From the NCBI GenBank assembly GCA_029561345.1, contig JAKQJC010000046.1, positions 1-64,000 on the forward strand: a stretch of 64,000 nucleotides of DNA. Reading direction: 5' to 3'. The notes below the pieces were generated by a model that ran no database searches, was not told where the DNA came from, and was given only the letters and a program-made list of their open reading frames with translations. Each line of letters starts with the position of its first letter. Position 1 is the first letter of the stretch. This document shows, piece after piece, positions 1 through 7,950 of the stretch. A program made the position numbers and the translations under genes. This DNA is from Chloroflexota bacterium (GTDB taxonomy: Bacteria; Chloroflexota; Anaerolineae; Anaerolineales; Anaerolineaceae).

Positions 1-1
1 G

Positions 2-181
2 AGCCAGGCCATCGAAAACATTGCGGCGGTGAGCGAGGAAAACAGCGCGGCGGTGGAAGAAGTGAGCGCGGGCACGGAAGAGATGAACGCGCAGGTGGAA
101 GAAATGACAGCCGCAGCCGCCAGCCTGGCCGAAATGGCCGCTAACCTGAAGAAGGTGGTCAGCCAGTTCAAAGTAGAGTGA
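2..181 (+). CDS. Methyl-accepting chemotaxis protein, C-terminal fragment
   Basis: Only the last 59 codons lie in the window, read in frame from base 2 to the TGA at 179-181. The peptide is an Ala/Glu-rich amphipathic helix with the pattern SEENSAAVEEVSAGTEEMN and ends in KKVVSQFKVE. This is the distal part of a methyl-accepting signalling domain, where Glu/Gln pairs are methylated and the helices form the cytoplasmic four-helix bundle that contacts CheA and CheW. Sensor and membrane segments lie upstream of the window, so the ligand cannot be inferred. The gene ends at a strong bidirectional terminator shared with convergent selD. An internal chemoreceptor-like or soluble variant cannot be excluded from the tail alone. 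Confidence 0.8.
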   Translation, partial: SQAIENIAAVSEENSAAVEEVSAGTEEMNAQVEEMTAAAASLAEMAANLKKVVSQFKVE

Positions 182-194
182 AACATTCCAGTCA

Positions 195-232
195 CAGCAA
201 AAAGCGCAGCCAATCGGCTGCGCTTTTTGCTG
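195..232. terminator. Bidirectional intrinsic terminator between the MCP gene and selD
   Basis: A near-perfect palindrome has 17-base arms (CAGCAAAAAGCGCAGCC and its complement) around the loop AATC. It carries T-runs on both strands, so it can end the plus-strand receptor gene and the minus-strand selD. Confidence 0.85.
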
Positions 233-235
233 TAT

Positions 236-1291
236 TTAGAAGACTGCGATGCCGCTGCCAGGCACGGCGCGGCCGATATCCCAGAGGGGTAAAGCCGTGG
301 CGCGGGCGCGTTCCAGAAAGGCTTCCAGCCGGGATTCGGGAACGCCCAGCAGCAGGCCGCCGCTGGTCTGCGGATCGAAGAGCAGCATCTGCTGTTCTTC
401 GCTTTGACCGTGGAAGGCGACCTGCGCCTGGACAAAAAGGCGGTTATCGGCGGCGCCGCCGGGGAAGCACCAGGCCCGGGCCAGGCGGGGTGCGCCTGCC
501 AGGAAAGGAAGCTGCGCATAGGCGATTTCGAGTTTGAGGCCTGAAGCCTGAGCCATTTCCAACCCGTGCCCCAGCAGGCCGAAACCGGTGATATCTGTGC
601 CGCCGCGCAGAGAAAATTCCCGCGCCAGGGCGCCGGCTTTGCGGTTGAGGGTTTTCATCCAGCGAATGGCTTCGGCCATTTCGGCTTCACGGGCCTGGCC
701 GCGTTTGATGGCGGTGGTGGTGACGCCCATGCCCAGCGGTTTGCTGAGAATGAGATGATCGCCGGCCTGCAGCCCGCCCTTGGTGATGATTTTTTGCGGA
801 TGCACCTGGCCTATCACCACCAGACCGAATTTGGGTTCTTTATCCTGGATGGTATGGCCGCCAACGATGACCACGCCGGCCTCGCGGGCTTTTTCGGCGC
901 CGCCGCGCAAAATTTCGCCGCCAATTTCGGCGGGCAGGTTAGGAGGCAGGGCGGCCAGGTTCAGGGCCAAAAACGGCTCACCGCCCATGGCATAGACATC
1001 TGAAAGGCTGTTGGCAGCCGAAATGGCGCCGTAATCATAGGCATCATCCACCACGGGGGTGAAGAAATCGGCGGTGACTACCAGGGCGCGCGATTCATCC
1101 ATCCGCCAGATGGCCGCATCGTCCGGCGGGTTCAGGCCGACCAGCAAATCGGGATAGTCGGCAGGGGTAAATATGTTTTCCAGAGGGCGCAGAACCTGCG
1201 CCAGCGTTTCCGCATTTAATTTGGACGCTCAACCCGCGCAGTTTGACAGGCTGGTGAGACGGATTTGTTTGCCTGAGGGTGGTTTTGCCAT
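236..1291 (-). CDS. selD: Selenide, water dikinase, itself a predicted selenoprotein (Sec21)
   Basis: SelD makes selenophosphate from selenide and ATP, the selenium donor for selenocysteine tRNA and selenouridine. The uninterrupted reading frame begins only at 1147, but homology clearly extends upstream (the DLLVGLNPPDDAA region). The same frame runs back through a TGA at 1231-1229 to an ATG at 1291 with an AGGAGG about 9 bases upstream. Read through, the product has 351 residues, the normal family size. The N-terminus reads IRLTSLSNCAG-U-ASK, so the TGA falls at the catalytic Cys/Sec position, three residues before the conserved Lys (U21, K24; compare C17 and K20 in the E. coli enzyme). Later motifs include TADFFTPVVDD and GGHTIQDKEP. 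A SECIS-like hairpin lies at the expected distance after the codon. The alternative, a truncated protein from 1147, would lack the catalytic residue and the Lys. A conventional gene call would give that wrong start. Confidence 0.9.
1186..1202 (-). promoter_or_regulatory. Bacterial SECIS-like hairpin inside selD
   Basis: On the minus strand GGCGCAG-GTT-CTGCGCC forms a perfect 7-bp stem with a 3-base loop whose first base is G. The loop begins 33 bases after the in-frame TGA at 1231-1229. Published bacterial SECIS rules ask for a short stem-loop with a G among the first two loop bases, about 16-37 bases after the UGA. Both conditions are met by direct counting. SelB binding is inferred. Confidence 0.75.
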
Positions 1292-1357
1292 GCCAGGGAT
1301 CCTCCTTTCACAAGGGATTCGGAAAACTACAGGGCTGTTGTGGCTCACAACCCCTTT

Positions 1358-1450
1358 ATTATAACATCGGGTGAAGCTCAAATTGCGCGGATTAATTGTG
1401 GATAAAAGTGCCAAATTGATGGGTGCAATTTGAGCCAGACTTGGTAAAAT
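1358..1450. promoter_or_regulatory. Divergent selD/rbsK control region with paired 11-bp inverted repeat
   Basis: A TATAAT -10 box faces selD (complement of 1358-1363) and a TAAAAT faces rbsK (1445-1450). Neither has a good -35. Between them the arms GCTCAAATTGC (1376-1386) and GCAATTTGAGC (1425-1435) are perfect inverted copies, 38 bases apart. Each lies close to where a -35 box should sit. This looks like a pair of regulator half-sites acting on both promoters. The regulator is unknown. Confidence 0.5.
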
Positions 1451-1484
1451 AGAAGTATCTGTACTGGCTGTGGAGGTTTCATTG

Positions 1485-2414
1485 ATGCCAAAAATTGTGG
1501 TGGTTGGCAGCGCCAACACCGATCTAACCATTCCTGTAAATCAGCTTCCTGTCCTGGGTGAAAACATCACGGGGGGAATTTTGCGCGTGTCGCAGGGGGG
1601 AAAAGGCGCCAACCAGGCTGTGGCAGCCGCCCGCCTGGGCGCTGAAGTGACCTTGATTGCCAGAGTCGGCTCCGATAGCTTTGGTCAGGAAACGCGCCGG
1701 GCCTACGAAATTGAAGGCATCCACACAGAGTTTCTGGTGAATGACCCGATTGAACGCACCGGCACCTCTTTTATCCTGGTTGATAAGGAGGGGGGCAGCA
1801 TGGTGGTCAATTCGCCGGGGAGCAATGCCAACCTGAGCGTGGATGATGTCAAAGCTGCTGAAAAAGTGATCCGCTCGGCGGACTGCCTGCTGCTGCAGCT
1901 GGAAGTTCCGCTGGCGGCGGTGCAGGCGGCGGCTGAAATTGCCTCACGCTATGGGGTGCGGGTGATCTTAAACCCTTCGCCGGCCACTCCCATGCCTGAA
2001 GCGTTGACCCGCTGCGTCAACATTCTGACCCCTAACGAGATTGAGGCCACGCAGCTGGCCGGGGGTTACACGGCCTCGCATGCCCGCGAAGCGGTGATGC
2101 TCCTTTCGTTGAAAACGGGCATTCACACTATTGTGGTGACGATGGGCATGGCCGGGGCCCTGGTGCTGGATGAGGGGCAGAAGACGGCGGTTCCGGCTTT
2201 TATGGCGCGCCCCGTTGATTCGAGCGGCGCGGGTGATGCTTTCAACGGCGGCCTGGCGGTGGCCCTGGCGCGGGGCAAAAGCCTGGCAGATGCGGTGCGT
2301 TATGCCAATGCAGCCGCGGCTATCACCGTCACGCGGCCTGGAACGCAGAGTTCACTGCCGGATGAACATGAGGTGGATGAATTTCTGGCAGCGCGCCAAC
2401 GGATTTCCATTTAG
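1485..2414 (+). CDS. rbsK: Ribokinase (PfkB family sugar kinase)
   Basis: This enzyme phosphorylates ribose, or a related sugar, with ATP in the cytoplasm. The 309-residue product begins MPKIVVVGSANTDL and carries the first PfkB signature GGKGANQAVAAARLG near residue 40. Near residue 245 it has the second signature DSSGAGDAFNGG, with the catalytic Asp of the GAGD motif. The ATG at 1485 is preferred over a GTG at 1470 because GGAGG (1472-1476) sits 8 bases before it. The gene stands alone between the divergent selD promoter region and a bidirectional terminator. No ribose transporter is nearby, so scavenging of nucleoside-derived ribose is possible. Other PfkB kinases such as deoxyribokinase or pseudouridine kinase cannot be fully excluded, and a psuG gene lies 33 kb away. 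Confidence 0.85.
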   Translation: MPKIVVVGSANTDLTIPVNQLPVLGENITGGILRVSQGGKGANQAVAAARLGAEVTLIARVGSDSFGQETRRAYEIEGIHTEFLVNDPIERTGTSFILVDKEGGSMVVNSPGSNANLSVDDVKAAEKVIRSADCLLLQLEVPLAAVQAAAEIASRYGVRVILNPSPATPMPEALTRCVNILTPNEIEATQLAGGYTASHAREAVMLLSLKTGIHTIVVTMGMAGALVLDEGQKTAVPAFMARPVDSSGAGDAFNGGLAVALARGKSLADAVRYANAAAAITVTRPGTQSSLPDEHEVDEFLAARQRISI

Positions 2415-2434
2415 CCCGGCTTCAGAAAAAACGC

Positions 2435-2469
2435 ATCAGCGCCAGGAAAAACACTTTTCTGGCGCTGAT
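2435..2469. terminator. Bidirectional terminator between rbsK and the membrane protein gene
   Basis: ATCAGCGCCAG (2435-2445) pairs with CTGGCGCTGAT (2459-2469), an 11-bp stem. It is followed by TTTATTTTT on the plus strand. The A-rich upstream flank supplies a weaker T-run on the minus strand. Confidence 0.85.
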
Positions 2470-2470
2470 T

Positions 2471-3937
2471 TTATTTTTCGAGCGCGATGATGGCGTCAAG
2501 GCCGTAATAATCGGCGGCGGCGCGGTTGACCAGAAACTCAGGGTCAGGGCCGTAGTCGCCGAGGCGGTTCAGATCGTGCAGGTATTGGACGGTGACGGTT
2601 TTCTCTCCGCGGGCGGCGGCGGCGCGGATGAAGGCGTCGCGTTCGTCCCAGGCAGCGGCGCGCTCCTGCATGGGGCCCAGCAGAGAATAAATGCGGACTG
2701 TGCCGTAAAGCGGCCCAACTGCCAGGGCTGTCAGCAGAACCAGCAGGATGCCCCCTGCCAGCCAGGGTTTGAGCTTAGGGTGAGATGCCAGGGTCTTTTC
2801 GAGGGGTAGGCGCAGCGCGCGGCCGGCCGCCCATCCCCAGGCCATCACCTGGGCGGTGAGGAAAAACTGGGGAATGACCAGGGCGCGGTCAGGCGGTTCG
2901 GCGCTCTGGGCATAATAACCGGTGATGAAATTGGCCCATAGCACCAGAAAGGTGAAGATCAGCCCGCCGAGGGCCAGCTGCAGCGCCTGGCGGCGCGCAG
3001 GCGCGGGAGTGGGGGCGAAAAAAAGGGCCGCGAGCAGCGGCAGCAGAACGGCCAGCGCTGCCAGTTCCGGATAATTGCCCAGCCAGCGAAAAATATAAAT
3101 GAAAGTGTTTTGCAGTGAGTGGGTGAACAATGAAACCAGGTCGGGGCGGGGGGGCAGCAGGCGGGCGCGGATGGCATTGCCGGGAGCGGCGGCCATGACA
3201 GCAAAACCCAGCAACGAGGCGGCAAGGGCCACGCCCAGCAGGGCCAGGGCGCGCTGGCGCCGCGGATCATGGCGGCGGAAAAAATAAAAAATCACGCCCA
3301 GGGCGCAGAGGGTGATCTGGGTGGCAATGGTCACTTCAGACAGGCCGGCGGCGATGAAAGCCAGCAGGGCGCTGAGAAGGCCTTCCAGCGGGGTGATGGG
3401 CCCGGGGGAGGCGGTTTGCAGGCGCCATGTGAACAGGGCCAGAATGAAACAGAAAAAAATCAGGTAATTGACATAGGTGAGAACGCCGGTCTGCCAGAAG
3501 ATGATTTGATGAATGAACTGCAGGCTGCGCAGGGTGACAAAGAGCAGCAGGGCACTGCCGCCAAGCGTCAGCAGGCGCGGCCAGGGCAGGGCGGTGCGCC
3601 TGCTCCACAGCTTCAGGCAGAGAGCAGTTCCAAGGAACCAGAGAGACAGACAGGCGGCGGTGATGAAGGGCACAGGGCCGGTGCCGAAGCTTTCAACCAC
3701 CACGATCAGGAAAAAATAAGTGTAGCGGCCTGACCAGTTCTGGTACCAGTAATCCTGCGAGCCCCAGAAGCCGCGCGTCTGCAAAGCCCCGGCTGTTTCG
3801 TAATCGTCGGCGGCATAGCGCGAATAAAAACCGATCCAGGCATAGAGCGCCAGCGGCAGCAGCAGGGAAATCAGCACTGCAGACAGCAGAATTTTTTGAT
3901 GCAGCGGCTTGTTAAAATGGCTTATTAACGAAGACAT
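2471..3937 (-). CDS. Polytopic membrane protein, DUF6056/GT-C-like
   Basis: A 488-residue integral membrane protein with roughly ten or more hydrophobic segments. Soluble-loop residues near the N-terminus read RYAADDYETAG and YQNWSGRYTYF. An acidic pair in the first outer loop followed by an aromatic WSGR motif resembles GT-C glycosyltransferase-like proteins of the DUF6056 type. The C-terminal 60 residues are soluble. Function is not established; surface glycan or lipid-linked sugar transfer is a guess from the fold type. The ATG at 3937 follows AAGGA by nine bases, while the TTG at 3946 lies too close to that site. A consensus-like promoter lies about 100 bases upstream. The gene is convergent with rbsK. 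Confidence 0.6.
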   Translation of the reverse strand: MSSLISHFNKPLHQKILLSAVLISLLLPLALYAWIGFYSRYAADDYETAGALQTRGFWGSQDYWYQNWSGRYTYFFLIVVVESFGTGPVPFITAACLSLWFLGTALCLKLWSRRTALPWPRLLTLGGSALLLFVTLRSLQFIHQIIFWQTGVLTYVNYLIFFCFILALFTWRLQTASPGPITPLEGLLSALLAFIAAGLSEVTIATQITLCALGVIFYFFRRHDPRRQRALALLGVALAASLLGFAVMAAAPGNAIRARLLPPRPDLVSLFTHSLQNTFIYIFRWLGNYPELAALAVLLPLLAALFFAPTPAPARRQALQLALGGLIFTFLVLWANFITGYYAQSAEPPDRALVIPQFFLTAQVMAWGWAAGRALRLPLEKTLASHPKLKPWLAGGILLVLLTALAVGPLYGTVRIYSLLGPMQERAAAWDERDAFIRAAAARGEKTVTVQYLHDLNRLGDYGPDPEFLVNRAAADYYGLDAIIALEK

Positions 3938-4037
3938 TGGTTGCAATCCTTAGGAAAGCGGGGTCAGGCTGGCAGAATCAGGCAGTTGGTGGACCGTTTG
4001 CCCAGAGTATCCAGGCCTGTGGAGAAGACCTGGGTCC

Positions 4038-4066
4038 ATTATCACCCGCAAGGGGATGGTTGTCAA
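4038..4066 (-). promoter_or_regulatory. Sigma70-type promoter for the membrane protein gene
   Basis: On the minus strand TTGACA (complement of 4061-4066), a 17-bp spacer and GATAAT (complement of 4038-4043). It predicts a 5' leader of about 95 bases before the ATG at 3937. Confidence 0.7.
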
Positions 4067-4110
4067 CCCGCTGCCAGCAGGAGCCGCGCTCGTTTTTAGC
4101 GGCAAAAATT

Positions 4111-4132
4111 GCCCCATTTTTGGGGCTCTTTT
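4111..4132 (+). other. Weak hairpin with T-rich tail upstream of the mraZ promoter
   Basis: GCCCC-ATTTTT-GGGGC followed by TCTTTT. The stem has only 5 bp and no plus-strand gene is obvious upstream, so its role is uncertain. It could insulate the mraZ promoter. The rest of 3938-4146 shows no gene. Confidence 0.3.
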
Positions 4133-4146
4133 GGCGTCAATTCCTC

Positions 4147-4175
4147 TTGCAATTCTAAAAATAATCGTTTATACT
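4147..4175 (+). promoter_or_regulatory. Main sigma70-type promoter of the dcw cluster
   Basis: TTGCAA (4147-4152), a 17-bp spacer and TATACT (4170-4175). Transcription should start near 4182, immediately before the MraZ boxes. Confidence 0.8.
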
Positions 4176-4184
4176 GAGTTTATT

Positions 4185-4219
4185 GTGGTAAAAAGTGGTA
4201 AAAAGTGGTGCATTGTGGG
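4185..4219 (+). promoter_or_regulatory. MraZ operator: four GTGG boxes at exact 10-bp spacing
   Basis: GTGG occurs at 4185, 4195, 4205 and 4215, the first two followed by TAAAAA. MraZ is known to bind short direct repeats at one helical turn spacing upstream of its own gene. Here the boxes begin at the predicted +1, which suits repression by blocking initiation or early elongation. Binding is inferred from position and spacing. Confidence 0.8.
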
Positions 4220-4244
4220 ACGCCGGTCAATTAACCGGCGTCCC
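4217..4244 (+). other. Perfect 11-bp leader hairpin before mraZ
   Basis: GGGACGCCGGT (4217-4227) pairs perfectly with ACCGGCGTCCC (4234-4244) around a 6-base loop. There is no T-run, so it is not a terminator. It starts inside the last MraZ box and ends 9 bases before the AGGAG of mraZ. It might stabilise the mRNA 5' end or influence initiation at mraZ. Confidence 0.6.
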
Positions 4245-4269
4245 GCCGTATCCAGGAGCTTTAGAACGC

Positions 4270-4701
4270 ATGTTTCATGGCCAGTACGAACACGCTCTCG
4301 ATGAAAAAGGGCGGCTCACCATTCCGGCGCGCTACCGCGAACTGCTGGGTGAGGGCGGCTATGTGACCCGCGGTCTGGACGGCAACCTGATGGCCATGCC
4401 TGCGAGCGTGTATACCAAGAAGAGTGAAGCGCTCGCCTCCACTCATTATACCAGTCTTGAGAGCCGCATGCTGCGCCGGCAGCTTTTTGGCGGCGCAGTG
4501 GTGGTTGAATTTGACCGCAATGGACGTTTTTTGGTGCCGGCTTTCCTGCGCGAATATGCCGGATTGGATGGATCTGCCGTGTTGATTGGCGCAGGCGAGT
4601 ACTTTGAGATCTGGTCGCCGGAACGCTGGGCGGCCCAGGAAGCCCTCATGCTGGATCCAGCCATGCTGGAACGCTACGCTCAGGCTGATTTGCCGGTGTA
4701 A
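4270..4701 (+). CDS. mraZ: Transcriptional regulator MraZ
   Basis: MraZ is the DNA-binding autoregulator that heads division and cell wall clusters. The 143-residue product has two tandem SpoVT/AbrB-like repeats, each with the D-x-x-x-R hallmark (DEKGR near residue 12; DRNGR near residue 83). A longer open frame extends upstream, but the family N-terminus [15 protein letters not shown] fixes the start at 4270, with AGGAG at 4254-4258. Four GTGG boxes lie upstream, so autoregulation is likely. The stop is separated from the rsmH ATG by one base, so translation is coupled. Confidence 0.95.
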   Translation: MFHGQYEHALDEKGRLTIPARYRELLGEGGYVTRGLDGNLMAMPASVYTKKSEALASTHYTSLESRMLRRQLFGGAVVVEFDRNGRFLVPAFLREYAGLDGSAVLIGAGEYFEIWSPERWAAQEALMLDPAMLERYAQADLPV

Positions 4702-4702
4702 G

Positions 4703-5647
4703 ATGGACAGATCATCTGAGCCGGCTCCGCATATCCCGGTGCTTTACCAGCCGGTTCTGGATGGTCTTGCGCCGCGGCCGGGCGGGTATTATGTGGATGG
4801 AACATTGGGGGCAGGGGGGCATGCCGAGGGGGTGTTGAAAGCCAGTGCACCCGACGGCCGTTTATTGGGACTGGACCTGGATCCGCAGGCTTTGGGTTTG
4901 GCGGCAGCGCGCCTGGCCCCTTATGGCGAGCGGGCCGTTATCAGGCAGGCTTCCTATGGAAGCCTGGCTGAACAGTTAAAAATTTTGAATTGGCCGGCCG
5001 TGCAGGGCATTTGCCTTGATTTGGGGGTGTCCTCCATGCAGCTCGACACGGCCAGTCGGGGCTTCTCCTTCCAGATGGAAGGAGAGCTGGACATGCGCTT
5101 CGACCCGCGCAACCCGGTGACGGCCGCCAGCCTGGTGAACACCCTTCCCGAGCGGGATCTGGCGGACCTGATCTGGACCTATGGTGAGGAACCGGCATCG
5201 CGCCGGATTGCCCGGGCCATTGTGGCGGCCCGCCCTTTGAATACCACCCGTGCGCTGGCTGAGGTGATTGCCCGCATCAGCGGGCCGCAGCGGCGCGGCA
5301 TTCACCCCGCCACACTCACCTTTCAGGCGCTGCGCATTGCTGTCAACCGCGAGCTGAACACACTGGAAAGCGTGCTGCCGCAGGCAGTGCATGCCCTGGC
5401 TCCGGGTGGAAGACTGGCCATCATTTCGTTTCACTCGCTGGAAGACCGGCTGGTGAAGCAGTTCTTTACAAAGGAAAGCCGCGATTGCCTTTGCCCGCCC
5501 CAGCAGCCGGTTTGCACCTGCGGGCACCGCGCAGCGCTGAAAATTCTCACCCGTCACCCCCTGGTGGCGGATGAAACCGAGGTGGCTTCCAACCCGCGGG
5601 CGCGCAGCGCCAAACTGCGGGTGGCCGAAAAACTGCCCCTGGCATGA
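4703..5647 (+). CDS. rsmH: 16S rRNA (cytosine-1402-N4)-methyltransferase
   Basis: RsmH (MraW) methylates N4 of C1402 in the ribosomal decoding centre using S-adenosylmethionine. The 314-residue product shows the family opening [13 protein letters not shown], the SAM-binding loop [12 protein letters not shown] near residues 34-45, [10 protein letters not shown], and the late motifs RIAVNREL and [12 protein letters not shown]. The ATG at 4703 follows the mraZ stop by one base. A longer in-frame extension upstream is out of character for the family. The last codons overlap the ftsL start in an ATGA arrangement. The position directly after mraZ is the conserved dcw order. Confidence 0.96.
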   Translation: MDRSSEPAPHIPVLYQPVLDGLAPRPGGYYVDGTLGAGGHAEGVLKASAPDGRLLGLDLDPQALGLAAARLAPYGERAVIRQASYGSLAEQLKILNWPAVQGICLDLGVSSMQLDTASRGFSFQMEGELDMRFDPRNPVTAASLVNTLPERDLADLIWTYGEEPASRRIARAIVAARPLNTTRALAEVIARISGPQRRGIHPATLTFQALRIAVNRELNTLESVLPQAVHALAPGGRLAIISFHSLEDRLVKQFFTKESRDCLCPPQQPVCTCGHRAALKILTRHPLVADETEVASNPRARSAKLRVAEKLPLA

Positions 5648-6138
5648 ATTTTGCATGGTTGAATGGCATGAACACAAACCAGTTAATTCAAGCTTATCGA
5701 CAGGCTCCCTGGCGGACCCAACTGCAATGGATCGGCATATTTTTGCTTATTCTGGTGTTGATTGCTTCCGTGCTGGGTCTCTTCCTGGATATCACCGCCC
5801 GAACCTCAACTGCGGGTCGTAATATTCAATTGATGGAAGACGAGATTCTCCAGTATGAGCAGAATATTGCCAGCCTAACGGCTCGCCTGGCAGAAATTAA
5901 TTCATCCGCCAATATGCGCAAGCGGGCAGAAAAATTGAATTTTGTGCCGGTGGATCCCAACGAAGTTCACTTCATGATTATTCCAGACGCGCAGCCGCGC
6001 CAATCAACGCTGGATGAAGCGCCAGCTTTTCAGCCAACGGAAGAGCCGGTGCTGCTGCAGCCTGAATACACCCTTTCACTGTGGGATTGGTTCAGCCAGA
6101 CCTTAACTTCCTTGCAAAATCAGCAGGTGACGCCATGA
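5644..6138 (+). CDS. ftsL: FtsL/DivIC-like cell division protein
   Basis: This small bitopic membrane protein should act in the FtsQ-FtsL-FtsB type subcomplex of the divisome. The 164-residue product has a short cytoplasmic N-terminus and one membrane helix ([19 protein letters not shown], about residues 30-49). A heptad-like coiled coil follows ([20 protein letters not shown], about residues 60-80), then a low-complexity periplasmic tail. Sequence is poorly conserved in this family, so the call rests on topology and position between rsmH and ftsI. The start at 5644 overlaps rsmH by four bases; an alternative ATG lies at 5668. The stop overlaps the ftsI start. Confidence 0.8.
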   Translation: MNFAWLNGMNTNQLIQAYRQAPWRTQLQWIGIFLLILVLIASVLGLFLDITARTSTAGRNIQLMEDEILQYEQNIASLTARLAEINSSANMRKRAEKLNFVPVDPNEVHFMIIPDAQPRQSTLDEAPAFQPTEEPVLLQPEYTLSLWDWFSQTLTSLQNQQVTP

Positions 6139-7934
6139 TGAAAATGCTTCATTGGCCGCGTTATATGATTCTCGCCCTGGCCTTCACGCTTGCCGGCCTG
6201 GGCATTTTGATTCGTGCGGTGAACCTGCAAACCAACAGTAAGACAGCCCAGCAGCTCATACAAGCCGGCCAGCAGCGCGACCTGGATACCAAGCAGGTGG
6301 AACGCCCGCGCGGTAATATTTACGATGCCTATGGCAATGTGCTGGCGGCCAACAGTCTGACCTATGAAATTGGCTTGGACCTGACCAAAGATAACATCAG
6401 CACGGAGACCGTGGCCGCGCAAATTTCGGCCATGTTTGGCAGCGATTACAACACGCTGCTGGACACCATCAGCTATGCTCAGGCCAACGGCCTTCGGCGG
6501 GCCACCCTGAAGCGTTACGCTTCGCCGGAAAAAATGGCTGAAATTTTGCTCAAGCAGCAGGAATATGCCGACATGGCTGTCAACTCCGATTCAAAAACGG
6601 TGCGCGGCACCAGCCTGCTGGGGGTGGACGGCATTCCGATGTTGGCGCGTTACTACCCGGAAGGCTCCCTGGCTTCCAATGTGCTGGGCACTTTCCCCTA
6701 TTGGGAGGGTTCTTCTGCCCAGGGTTATTACGGCGTGGAAGGGGCCTACCACGATCTGCTGACCAGCCCGCCGCAGCAGCTGGATATTCCCAACAATCCG
6801 CTGAAAATGGCAGAGTTGGCCGAATTGCAGCGCGGCGATGATTTGATTTTGACCATTGACCGTTCCATCCAGATGAACATGGAAGAGATTCTGGATAAGG
6901 CAGTGGAAAAATGGGACGCCGATGGCGGCGTGATTCTGGTGATGGATCCGCGCACCGGCGAAATGCTGGCGATGGCATCTACGCCGCGCCAGGGACACAA
7001 CAACCTGTCGTCTTCGCTGAAGCTGTATGACCTTTCGGTCAGCGCGCTGTATGAACCGGGCTCAGTGTTTAAAGTGCTGACCATGGCCGCCGCCCTGGAC
7101 GCCGGCCTGGTGACGCCTGATACCACCTTTGTGGATAACGGCGTGTTTTACCATGGCGGTTATCCCATCTATAACTGGGACCGCGCCGGTCACGGCGAAG
7201 TGAGCATGACCACCTGCATGGAACTGTCCCTGAACGTCTGTCTGGCGCACCTGGCGGTGGATGTGCTGAAGCCGGAAAAATTCTACGAATATATCCAGGC
7301 TTTTGGCATTGGCCGCAAGACCGGCATTGATCTTGAAGGCGAGGGGGTTTACCCCCTGCGTCTGCCGGGCGATGAAAACTATTACGATGTGGACCTGGCC
7401 ACCAATTCTTTTGGACAGGGCGTTTCGGTGACTCCCATCCAGATGATGACCGCCATTTCAGCCGTGGCCAATGATGGTAAAATCATGGTTCCGCATGTGC
7501 TGAAGGCCCGCATTCACAATGGGGTCCGCTATGACACTCATCCCCAGGTGATGGCGCAGCCGATTTCGGCCGCCACAGCCCGCACCCTCAGCTCCATGCT
7601 GGCGGTGGCCCTTGAGAATGAGGCTTCGACGGCGCTGGTTGAAGGCTACCGGTTGGCCGGTAAGACCGGCACGGCCGAGGTTCCGAGCGAAAATTCGGCC
7701 GGTTACAAGGACGGCATCATCAATGCCTCGTTTGTGGGCTGGGGTCCAATTGATGATCCGCGTTTTGTGGTATATATCTGGCTGAAGGAGCCCAAGGAAG
7801 CCGACTGGGCTTCTGAATCGGCGGCGCCTGTATTCGCCGAAGTGGTGAAGAGCCTGGTTGTTTCTTTGCGGCTGCCCCCAGATGCGGTTCGCCTGCAAAT
7901 GCAGGCTGTGCCCACGGCAACGGCAGCGCCGTAA
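6135..7934 (+). CDS. ftsI: Division transpeptidase (penicillin-binding protein, FtsI/PBP2)
   Basis: A class B penicillin-binding protein that crosslinks septal peptidoglycan with FtsW. The 599-residue product has one N-terminal membrane anchor (about residues 11-30), a dimerisation domain opening with ERPRGNIYDAYGN, and a transpeptidase domain with all three active-site motifs: S310-VFK, S365-LN and K510-TGT. The C-terminus ends after the catalytic domain, with no PASTA repeats. The ATG at 6135 overlaps the ftsL stop. A longer in-frame extension inside ftsL is ignored because the membrane anchor starts directly at 6135. It is followed by murF; murE, usually next, is missing. Confidence 0.95.
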   Translation: MMKMLHWPRYMILALAFTLAGLGILIRAVNLQTNSKTAQQLIQAGQQRDLDTKQVERPRGNIYDAYGNVLAANSLTYEIGLDLTKDNISTETVAAQISAMFGSDYNTLLDTISYAQANGLRRATLKRYASPEKMAEILLKQQEYADMAVNSDSKTVRGTSLLGVDGIPMLARYYPEGSLASNVLGTFPYWEGSSAQGYYGVEGAYHDLLTSPPQQLDIPNNPLKMAELAELQRGDDLILTIDRSIQMNMEEILDKAVEKWDADGGVILVMDPRTGEMLAMASTPRQGHNNLSSSLKLYDLSVSALYEPGSVFKVLTMAAALDAGLVTPDTTFVDNGVFYHGGYPIYNWDRAGHGEVSMTTCMELSLNVCLAHLAVDVLKPEKFYEYIQAFGIGRKTGIDLEGEGVYPLRLPGDENYYDVDLATNSFGQGVSVTPIQMMTAISAVANDGKIMVPHVLKARIHNGVRYDTHPQVMAQPISAATARTLSSMLAVALENEASTALVEGYRLAGKTGTAEVPSENSAGYKDGIINASFVGWGPIDDPRFVVYIWLKEPKEADWASESAAPVFAEVVKSLVVSLRLPPDAVRLQMQAVPTATAAP

Positions 7935-7950
7935 TATCGAAAAGGAGTTT

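Noticed and set aside
1229-1231. Treating the TGA in selD as a nonsense mutation or frame error
   Set aside because: It falls exactly at the catalytic Cys/Sec site, the flanking frame is conserved on both sides and a SECIS-like hairpin follows.
1485-2414. Calling this PfkB gene psuK because psuG is in the window
   Set aside because: The genes are 33 kb apart and the protein has ribokinase-type motifs at both ends.
4181-4219. The GTGGTAAAAA run as a simple sequence repeat
   Set aside because: Its exact 10-bp phase and place at the mraZ +1 match the known MraZ operator type.
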